From Deltaproteobacteria bacterium (GTDB lineage Bacteria; UBA10199; DSSB01), in the NCBI GenBank assembly GCA_021772695.1, contig JAJFLL010000247.1, positions 1 to 11,015 of the forward strand: DNA of 11,015 nucleotides, read 5' to 3'. Position numbers and translations under genes: made by a program. This document shows, in pieces, positions 1 to 5,897 of the stretch. Each line of letters opens with the position of its first letter. Within the stretch, counting starts at the first letter, position 1. The notes under the pieces were generated by a model. That model did no database searches, was not told where the DNA came from, and saw only the letters and a program-made list of their open reading frames with translations.

Positions 1-26
1 TCTTCTATTACTTTAGCCGCGGTATT

Positions 27-764
27 TTATAAATTTTGTGGATAGTGTCTTGAGGAAGTATTGACCCTAGCTTCTTGGCCGGTTTCTGAATCTACCATCA
101 AGACATATCCCATTTTAGGCAAGTAGCGTTCGGCGGGATCAAACATTTGCAAGCACACTAGATCGTGCCGTTCTCTTGCAATTCGTAATGCTTGTTCGTA
201 ACCGTCATCTAAAAAATCAGAGATTAAAAAGGTGATACTGTGTCGATGCATCACTCTCATCAAAAATTCGAGGGGTACATTCAGATTAGTGCCTTTTCTT
301 TTAGGTTGATAGGTTAGGACTTCTTGAATAACCCGGTAGACATGACCCCTACCCTTTTTCACCGGAATGTACCGTTCCACTTGATCGGTGAATAATATCA
401 GTCCAACTTTATCGTTACTTTTCACGGCCGCATAAGCCAATACCGCAGCGATTTCAGCTGCGGTTTCTCTTTTGAAACGACGCCGCGTACCAAAATCAAG
501 GGTACCACTCAGATCGACCATGATCATTACCGTCATCTCTCGTTCTTCTCGGTAGATCTTTACGAACGGCCGTCCCATTCGTGCCGTTACGTTCCAGTCG
601 ATAGTGCGTATCTCATCACCGGGTTGGTATTCCCGAACCTCTTCGAATTCCATGCCCTGGCCCCTAAAGGCACTTTCATATTCACCGGCAAAAATTTCGT
701 TGGCCAGATAATTGGTCTTCAGTTGGATTCGTTTGATTTTTCGTAATATTTCCGGAGGTAGCAT
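27..764 (-). CDS. DUF58 domain protein (MoxR partner), possibly C-terminally truncated
   Basis: A 245-residue soluble protein of the DUF58 family, which has a von Willebrand A-like fold. The family core is clear: REYQPGD, RTIDWNVTAR and the following segment lie at about residues 44-69. A metal-site (MIDAS)-like D-x-S-x-T begins at D84 (D84, S86, T88), a KGTN segment lies near 157-160, and ISDFLDDG at 181-188. No signal peptide or membrane segment is visible. The gene starts 2 bp after the stop of the MoxR ATPase gene, so translation is probably coupled; no good Shine-Dalgarno site sits at normal spacing. MoxR-DUF58 pairs are known in many bacteria and are inferred to help fold or activate partner proteins; the partner here is unknown. 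Members I recall run to about 290 residues, whereas this one stops shortly after the conserved DTSSR-like segment (NTSSR at 235-239). The stop may therefore be a nonsense mutation or a sequence error. The family call is secure; the exact function is not. Confidence 0.9.
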   Translation of the reverse strand: MLPPEILRKIKRIQLKTNYLANEIFAGEYESAFRGQGMEFEEVREYQPGDEIRTIDWNVTARMGRPFVKIYREEREMTVMIMVDLSGTLDFGTRRRFKRETAAEIAAVLAYAAVKSNDKVGLILFTDQVERYIPVKKGRGHVYRVIQEVLTYQPKRKGTNLNVPLEFLMRVMHRHSITFLISDFLDDGYEQALRIARERHDLVCLQMFDPAERYLPKMGYVLMVDSETGQEARVNTSSRHYPQNL

Positions 765-766
765 AA

Positions 767-1753
767 TTAGGGTACTTCTACCTGTTCCAAAATACGTTTT
801 AAAATTTCGTCGGTGGTCAACTCTTCAGCCTCGGCCATGTAGGTCAGTAATATGCGGTGCCTTAATACATCGAGAGCCATAGTCTTCACATCTTGCGGTG
901 TGACAAAGGCACGGCCTTCAAAAAAAGCTCGGCAGCGAGCCACCCAATTTAGATTTATACTTCCCCGCGGCGAGGCACCGAATTGAATATAAGGTTTCAA
1001 GTTTTTATCCACGGATTCGGGATTTCGGGTGGCCATGACGATTCGAACGATGTAATCCTTAATTTTAGGATCCACATAGACTCGCCCAATCAACTGACGA
1101 ATTTCTGACAATTTCTCTAATTGAATTTGCGGCTCAACCCGACTCATCACTTCCCCGAAAGCACGATCCATGATGGTAATTTCTTCGTCAGGGGTGGGGT
1201 AATTCACATTCAGCTTGAGCATGAAGCGATCCACCTGAGCCTCGGGCAAAGGATAAGTGCCTTCTTGCTCGATGGGGTTTTGCGTGGCCAAGACGACAAA
1301 GGGCCGTTCTAAAATAAAGGTCGTATTGCCGATGGTGACCTGTCTTTCTTGCATAGCTTCGAGGAGTGCACTTTGTACCTTGGCAGGAGCTCGGTTGATT
1401 TCATCGGCCAATATGATGTTTGAGAAAATCGGCCCCTGCTTTACCGTAAAATCTTGGGTATTAGGATTATAGACCTGAGTACCAATGAGATCAGCCGGTA
1501 GTAAATCGGGGGTAAATTGAATCCTTTGAAATTTGGCATGCAAGACCTTCGACAAGGCTTTTACAGCAGTAGTCTTGGCAAGCCCTGGAACTCCCTCTAC
1601 CAAAATATGCCCTTCGAGCAGAATTCCCATTAACAGCCGTTCCATCATATAGCGTTGCCCCACCATAACTTTACCGGCTTCTTCTAAAATGGCGGCTACT
1701 TGGGGTTGGAAGGCTTTGACCTGGTCGCTAATTTCTTGCATTGCTTGTGTCAT
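767..1753 (-). CDS. MoxR-family AAA+ ATPase
   Basis: A 328-residue AAA+ ATPase of the MoxR group. Walker A is GVPGLAKT at residues 54-61, Walker B is ILADEINRA around 114-122 with D117 and E118, and sensor 1 is ATQNP at 156-160. The EAQVDRF arginine-finger region lies at 171-177 and the sensor 2 region GASPRG at 269-274. Length is normal for the family and there is no signal peptide. The ATG is preceded by AGAAGGA, about 7 nt upstream, which supports this start. The DUF58 gene follows after 2 bp, and dnaJ lies 92 bp upstream on the same strand, so co-transcription with dnaJ is possible but unproven. MoxR ATPases are known to work with VWA-fold partners as chaperones for enzyme maturation or stress tolerance; the client cannot be named from this sequence. 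Assignment to family is very safe. Confidence 0.96.
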   Translation of the reverse strand: MTQAMQEISDQVKAFQPQVAAILEEAGKVMVGQRYMMERLLMGILLEGHILVEGVPGLAKTTAVKALSKVLHAKFQRIQFTPDLLPADLIGTQVYNPNTQDFTVKQGPIFSNIILADEINRAPAKVQSALLEAMQERQVTIGNTTFILERPFVVLATQNPIEQEGTYPLPEAQVDRFMLKLNVNYPTPDEEITIMDRAFGEVMSRVEPQIQLEKLSEIRQLIGRVYVDPKIKDYIVRIVMATRNPESVDKNLKPYIQFGASPRGSINLNWVARCRAFFEGRAFVTPQDVKTMALDVLRHRILLTYMAEAEELTTDEILKRILEQVEVP

Positions 1754-1845
1754 GACGTTTCCTTCTAGTGGGCGATTCCATAGATTAGGGCGTTAAACGA
1801 TCGATCGGTAAACTGGGTTTAAGCTTTAGAAACCAATCAGGTTTT

Positions 1846-2952
1846 TTAGAAACGGAAAAGTCCAGACTTTTTAGACTTCTTCGATTTTTTGGACAAGGAA
1901 GATTTTTTGGGACTGGATTCATCCCAGTTCTTAAGCATTTCTTTTTGTTTAGATGTCAATTTCGTCGGAGTTTTTACATTTATTTTTACATGCAGATCAC
2001 CATGAGAACCGCCTTGTACGTCAGGCATGCCCATTTTTTTTAATTGCAGTAATTCTCCATTTTGCACACCAGCCGGTATCTCCAGGGCCATCTCTTTTTC
2101 GGGGGTTTCGACGAAAATTTCCCCTCCCAGGGCCGCCAATGGCATCTCAACGGATTGTTCCATGATCAAATGCTTCCCCTGCCGATGCCACCTAGGATCA
2201 ACTTGCACCGATAATTCCACATAAAGGTCTCCGGCAGGGGCTCCCATACTTCCCGCCTCACCTTCACCGCGCAGACACAATTGCATACCGTCTTCGACCC
2301 CCGCAGGAACCTTTACCTTGAGATTTTTTTGAACCTCGACCTGGCCTCTACCCGAACACGGGGCACACCTTTCTGAAATAGTTGCCCCTCGACCCTGACA
2401 AGCGCCGCAGGGTGAGGAAATAGTAATAAAACCTTGATTGTGCAGGAGTTGACCGGTTCCTTGGCAATATTCACAGGATTGAGGTTGTACTTCGGGCGGG
2501 TGCCCCTTGCCTTCACAGTCAGAACAGGTTTCCGGTCGGGTTATTTTGAATTTTTTCTCGACACCATGAAAAGCCTCCATGAATTCTAAGGCCAAAGCAT
2601 AGCGCAAATCCCTTCCAACCCGGCCGCGGCGCGAACGCCGGGAGGTCCCCATGCCAAAAAAGTCTTCGAAGATATCGGAAAAATGACTAAAAATATCGGT
2701 GACATCGGAATAACCGTGGTGCATGCCTCGTTGATCGAGGCCCTGATGTCCGAATTGGTCATAAATGGTACGCTTTTCGGGGTCGGTTAGGACCTCATAG
2801 GCCTCGGAGGCCTCTTTGAAGAGATTTTCGGCTTCGGGTTCGGGATTGCGATCTGGGTGGTATTCCAGGGCCTTTTTTCGATAGGCTCGCTTGACCAGAT
2901 CGGCCGAGGCCTCTCTTGAGACCTCTAAAATTTCATAATAACAACGCTTCAC
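1846..2952 (-). CDS. dnaJ: Chaperone DnaJ (Hsp40, type I)
   Basis: Co-chaperone that binds unfolded clients and stimulates the DnaK ATPase in the cytoplasm. The 368-residue protein has an N-terminal J domain (about 1-70) with the catalytic HPD at 32-34. A short G/F-like linker (about 71-105) is rich in Phe and Asp but poor in Gly. The zinc region carries four CxxCxGxG-type repeats with Cys pairs at 143/146, 160/163, 182/185 and 196/199. The C-terminal client-binding domains run from about 208 to 340. The last 20 or so residues are an unusual Lys/Ser-rich tail (SKKSKKSKKS). The start codon is GTG, chosen because the J domain begins here (KRxYYEIL); no strong Shine-Dalgarno site precedes it. 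A four-codon ATG frame just upstream ends in a TGA that overlaps this GTG. dnaK lies on the opposite strand beyond an unknown gene, so this is not the common dnaK-dnaJ operon. Confidence 0.96.
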   Translation of the reverse strand: MKRCYYEILEVSREASADLVKRAYRKKALEYHPDRNPEPEAENLFKEASEAYEVLTDPEKRTIYDQFGHQGLDQRGMHHGYSDVTDIFSHFSDIFEDFFGMGTSRRSRRGRVGRDLRYALALEFMEAFHGVEKKFKITRPETCSDCEGKGHPPEVQPQSCEYCQGTGQLLHNQGFITISSPCGACQGRGATISERCAPCSGRGQVEVQKNLKVKVPAGVEDGMQLCLRGEGEAGSMGAPAGDLYVELSVQVDPRWHRQGKHLIMEQSVEMPLAALGGEIFVETPEKEMALEIPAGVQNGELLQLKKMGMPDVQGGSHGDLHVKINVKTPTKLTSKQKEMLKNWDESSPKKSSLSKKSKKSKKSGLFRF

Positions 2953-2990
2953 GAAATACCCATATGGAGTGAAAATAGTAATCCTGGGCT

Positions 2991-3018
2991 TAGATAATCA
3001 TTACGACGAAATTGTCAA
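2991..3018 (-). promoter_or_regulatory. Candidate sigma70-type promoter of dnaJ
   Basis: On the minus strand a perfect -35 box TTGACA (3013-3018) is followed after 16 nt by a weak -10 box TATCTA (2991-2996), about 38 nt before the dnaJ GTG. The 88-bp divergent gap must also serve the plus-strand gene at 3041. A plus-strand -10-like GATAAT (2993-2998) overlaps the dnaJ -10, so the two promoters may interfere. No CIRCE element (TTAGCACTC-N9-GAGTGCTAA) is present. The call rests on box matches only. Confidence 0.45.
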
Positions 3019-3040
3019 CTACTGTACCCTGGTACCTTAA

Positions 3041-3790
3041 ATGGAAAATTTTGATATTATTGATGTTTTTTGGGATGCTTTAGAGCCCGGTGAAACCGAG
3101 GCCAGTTCCTGGGTAAATCGAGAGCGTTGGGAACTCCTCTATGACCATGGTTTCGTAGATCCCAGGCGACTTCCCAAAGACCGCTGGCTCGATTTGCTGA
3201 AAAACCTCCCTCAAGAAGAAGGCTGGCATCGCCTCGACCGCAAGCAATTGCCAAAATTCACACCATATTTATTTAAAGGCGATATCAAAAAGCCCTTTGA
3301 CCCCATGCGGCTGAAGGACGGTATTCGCCCCCACAAGTGGCTTCTCGAAATGTACCAGAAAGTATTAAAGTTTGAGACCACCTTGAAGCCCGCCCAGTGG
3401 AATCAGATTATCGACGAGGAAATCAAACCCCGCTTTCAAGCCAAAGATGAATATCGATTCGACCGTAGATTTAAGGAATGGTTATTGGAACTCATGGCTG
3501 CATATGCCTCGCCACTGCGTAAATTAGAGGTCTGGGTCCACGAAAAATCTCCATTAGAGGTAGAGGACTCAGGTCCAGTACCACCCAATGCCGAATCCTC
3601 CTCCCCGCCACCGATAGATCCCGATCGCTTCGTAGCAGCCGGACCTGAGGGCCGGAAAATCCAGAAAATTGAAAAGCTTTATTACCAAGAAGAGACTAAA
3701 AGTCATCTGAACGACCAAGAGGTATTGAGCTTTCTCGAAGAATTAGAGGAACTTGAAGACGACGAAGAAATTCCGCTTAAAGATCAGTGA
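3041..3790 (+). CDS. Unrecognised soluble protein between dnaJ and dnaK
   Basis: A 249-residue protein that I do not recognise. It has no signal peptide and no membrane segment, so it is probably cytoplasmic. Residues 1-168 look like a compact, mostly helical domain with nine tryptophans (11, 24, 30, 49, 62, 100, 120, 147, 165) and many charged residues. Residues 171-195 form a Pro/Ser-rich linker. The C-terminal part (about 202-249) looks like a charged helix ending in a strongly acidic run (EELEELEDDEEI). Codon use looks like its neighbours, and the reading frame is open from the first ATG with no good competing start. No clear Shine-Dalgarno site precedes the ATG. It is divergent from dnaJ (88 bp) and lies 107 bp before dnaK in the same direction. 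Position suggests a link to the Hsp70 system, but that is inference only; a GrpE role is not supported by any GrpE motif. Confidence 0.8.
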   Translation: MENFDIIDVFWDALEPGETEASSWVNRERWELLYDHGFVDPRRLPKDRWLDLLKNLPQEEGWHRLDRKQLPKFTPYLFKGDIKKPFDPMRLKDGIRPHKWLLEMYQKVLKFETTLKPAQWNQIIDEEIKPRFQAKDEYRFDRRFKEWLLELMAAYASPLRKLEVWVHEKSPLEVEDSGPVPPNAESSSPPPIDPDRFVAAGPEGRKIQKIEKLYYQEETKSHLNDQEVLSFLEELEELEDDEEIPLKDQ

Positions 3791-3823
3791 GTTCAGTAAT
3801 ATCAGAGAGAATATTCTAGCGGG

Positions 3824-3838
3824 TGCCTTGACAAGGCA
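3824..3838. promoter_or_regulatory. Perfect palindrome over the dnaK -35 box, candidate operator
   Basis: TGCCTTGACAAGGCA is a perfect inverted repeat with 7-bp arms around a single central A. It contains the whole TTGACA -35 box (3828-3833) of the proposed dnaK promoter. This placement fits a dimeric repressor site that would block RNA polymerase. It does not match the CIRCE consensus bound by HrcA. No regulator gene is visible in the window, so the binding protein is unknown. Confidence 0.4.
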
Positions 3839-3855
3839 GAAGGGCGACTTATATG
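3828..3855 (+). promoter_or_regulatory. Candidate promoter of dnaK
   Basis: A perfect -35 box TTGACA (3828-3833) is followed after 16 nt by the -10-like TATATG (3850-3855), giving a leader of roughly 35 nt before the dnaK ATG. A C-rich run (GGCCCCCC) follows the -10. The distance from CTTGACA to this CCCC run is about 23 nt, too long for a sigma32 promoter, so a vegetative-type promoter is the better reading. An AAGGA Shine-Dalgarno site (3884-3888) lies 9 nt before the ATG. Confidence 0.5.
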
Positions 3856-3897
3856 GCCCCCCAGACTTTATTAGGTTTTTAGAAAGGAATTAATCCC

Positions 3898-5817
3898 ATG
3901 GCAAAGGCAAGCAACAAAATCATTGGTATCGACCTAGGTACCACCAACTCCTGTGTAGCCATAATGGAAGGGTCTGAACCCAAGGTGATCGCCAATCAAG
4001 AAGGTACTCGCACCACCCCTTCGGTAGTCGCCTTCACAAAAGATGGTGAAACCTTGGTAGGACAAGTGGCCAAACGGCAGGCCATTACCAACCCGGAAAA
4101 CACTATATATTCCATCAAACGCTTCATGGGCCGTAAATATGACGAGGTTTCCGAAGAAATCTCTATGGTTCCCTATAAAGTGGTTAAAGCAAAAAACGGC
4201 GATGTAGAGGTAGAATCCCAAAGCAAAGACTACTCGCCCCCTGAAATTTCTGCGAAGATTTTACGGAAACTAAAGGAAGCCGCTGAAGATTATTTGGGTG
4301 AAAAAATAACCAGTGCGGTTATCACAGTTCCCGCCTATTTTAACGATTCTCAGCGCCAAGCCACAAAAGACGCCGGAAAAATTGCCGGCCTCGATGTCAA
4401 ACGCATCGTCAACGAACCCACTGCCGCAGCCCTAGCTTACGGCCTCGATAAAAAGAAAAACGAAATCATTGCCGTCTACGATTTCGGTGGTGGAACCTTC
4501 GACATCTCCATTCTAGAGGTGGGCGAAAATGTGGTGGAAGTGCTTTCTACCAACGGTGATACCCATCTTGGTGGGGATAATATCGATCAAAAACTAATCG
4601 AATACCTCATTGAAGAATTTAAAAAGGACCAAGGGATCGACATCAGCAAAGATCGCATGGTGTTGCAACGATTGAAGGAAGCTGCAGAAAAAGCCAAAAT
4701 TGAGCTAAGTTCTGCCGTTGAGACTGAAGTCAACCTTCCTTTCCTGACCGCCGACCAGAACGGCCCCAAGCATATGAACCTCAAGCTCACCCGTGCGAAA
4801 TTTGAGGCCTTGTGTGAAGACATCTTTTTGAGAAGTTTAGAACCGGTCAAGCTGGCCCTGAAGGATTCCGGAAAAAAAGCCTCTGAAATTGATGAAGTTG
4901 TCTTAGTCGGCGGTACCACCCGTATTCCGCGCATTCAAGAAGAAGTGAAAAAATTCTTTGGCAAAGACCCCCACAAGGGCGTCAATCCCGATGAAGTAGT
5001 TGCCCTGGGTGCGGCAGTTCAAGCGGGAGTTCTTTCCGGAGATGTTAAAGACGTATTATTGCTTGATGTGACGCCACTCTCCTTAGGCATTGAAACCTTA
5101 GGTGGTGTCATGACCAAATTAATTGATCGCAACACCACCATTCCCACGCGAAAATCCCAGATATTTAGTACCGCAGCAGACAGTCAAAGCAGTGTTGAAG
5201 TCCATGTGTTGCAGGGTGAACGTGAAATGGCCAAAGACAATCGCACCTTAGGTCGATTTGTTTTAGACGGTATCCCCCCCGCTCCACGAGGCGTACCACA
5301 AATTGAGGTCTCTTTCGATCTAGATGCCAACGGTATTGTCAACGTTTCGGCACTTGATAAAGCAACCAATAAAAAGCAACACATCACCATCACCGCTTCT
5401 AGTGGACTTGACGACAAAGAAATTGAATCTTTGGTAAAAGATGCCGAGACCCATGCCGAAGAAGACAAGACCCGCCGTGAGGAAATCGAACGACGCAATC
5501 AGGCAGACAGCCTGGTGTATGGTACAGAAAAAACCCTCAATGAGAACAAAGAAAAAATCAGCGAATCGGTTGTTAAAGACTTGGAGTCGGCCCTTGAAGA
5601 AATGAAAAAGGCCATTGAGGCTAAAGACAATGATCAAATCAAAAGCGGTATGGAAAAATTGACCACACTTTCCCATAAAATGGCCGAAGAACTTTACAAA
5701 AACACTGAAACCAGTGCAGAGCCTGAAGCTTCCACAGATTCAAACGACGAAGCAGCCAAAGATGACAAAAAGGATGACGATGTGGTCGATGCGGAATTTG
5801 AAGAAGCCAAGGACTAA
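3898..5817 (+). CDS. dnaK: Chaperone DnaK (Hsp70)
   Basis: Cytoplasmic ATP-driven folding chaperone of 639 residues, the normal length for Gram-negative DnaK. The nucleotide-binding domain (about 1-385) shows all three Hsp70 signatures: IDLGTTNSCVA at 11-21, VYDFGGGTFDIS at 193-204 with the autophosphorylation-type T200, and VVLVGGTTRIPRIQE at 334-348. The catalytic lysine is probably K74. The interdomain linker VLLLDVTPLSLG is at 386-397. The substrate-binding beta domain and helical lid follow, and a disordered acidic tail ends in DAEFEEAKD, close to the proteobacterial EEVKD-type end but with Ala for Val. The N-lobe segment around 80-110 is the insertion that Gram-positive DnaK usually lacks. 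A good AAGGA site supports the start. It appears to be transcribed from its own promoter just upstream. dnaJ is on the other strand, and grpE is not in the window. Confidence 0.98.
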   Translation: MAKASNKIIGIDLGTTNSCVAIMEGSEPKVIANQEGTRTTPSVVAFTKDGETLVGQVAKRQAITNPENTIYSIKRFMGRKYDEVSEEISMVPYKVVKAKNGDVEVESQSKDYSPPEISAKILRKLKEAAEDYLGEKITSAVITVPAYFNDSQRQATKDAGKIAGLDVKRIVNEPTAAALAYGLDKKKNEIIAVYDFGGGTFDISILEVGENVVEVLSTNGDTHLGGDNIDQKLIEYLIEEFKKDQGIDISKDRMVLQRLKEAAEKAKIELSSAVETEVNLPFLTADQNGPKHMNLKLTRAKFEALCEDIFLRSLEPVKLALKDSGKKASEIDEVVLVGGTTRIPRIQEEVKKFFGKDPHKGVNPDEVVALGAAVQAGVLSGDVKDVLLLDVTPLSLGIETLGGVMTKLIDRNTTIPTRKSQIFSTAADSQSSVEVHVLQGEREMAKDNRTLGRFVLDGIPPAPRGVPQIEVSFDLDANGIVNVSALDKATNKKQHITITASSGLDDKEIESLVKDAETHAEEDKTRREEIERRNQADSLVYGTEKTLNENKEKISESVVKDLESALEEMKKAIEAKDNDQIKSGMEKLTTLSHKMAEELYKNTETSAEPEASTDSNDEAAKDDKKDDDVVDAEFEEAKD

Positions 5818-5858
5818 TTCTTTAACAAAAAAACCCTTGCAATCTCGACTCGACGAAC

Positions 5859-5894
5859 AGGTCTAAAATCGTTTAGGATGCCCCCTAAGGACCT
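5859..5894 (+). promoter_or_regulatory. Possible 5' leader hairpin hiding the antiporter Shine-Dalgarno site
   Basis: In the 80-bp gap before the antiporter gene, AGGTC (5859-5863) can pair with GACCT (5890-5894), and TTAGG (5873-5877) can pair with CCTAA (5884-5888). This makes a 10-bp stem interrupted by a one-sided bulge, with a 6-nt loop. The AAGGA Shine-Dalgarno site (5887-5891), 6 nt before the ATG at 5898, lies within the right arm. Such a fold could limit translation. The bulge is large, so stability is uncertain without a folding calculation. Confidence 0.25.
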
Positions 5895-5897
5895 GAC

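Noticed and set aside
1798..1807. Palindrome CGATCGATCG between dnaJ and moxR
   Set aside because: The repeat is short and the flanking bases do not extend it; no T-run follows, so neither a terminator nor an operator is well supported.
1829..1845. AAACC-AATCA-GGTTT hairpin at the end of dnaJ as a terminator
   Set aside because: The stem is only 5 AT-rich base pairs, and on the dnaJ strand it is not followed by a T-run.
3821..3870. Sigma32-type heat-shock promoter for dnaK
   Set aside because: CTTGACA and the CCCC run are about 23 nt apart, beyond the 11-16 nt usual for sigma32; the pair fits a vegetative promoter better.
3791..3897. CIRCE element for HrcA control
   Set aside because: No TTAGCACTC-N9-GAGTGCTAA or close variant is present here or in 2953-3040.
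4587..4934. Long open frames antisense to dnaK (also 5184-5498 and 5320-5676)
   Set aside because: They lie wholly inside dnaK, have no family resemblance and are explained by codon composition of the real gene.
5818..5858. Intrinsic terminator after dnaK
   Set aside because: There is an A-run but no stable GC-rich stem followed by Ts, so read-through into the antiporter gene cannot be excluded.
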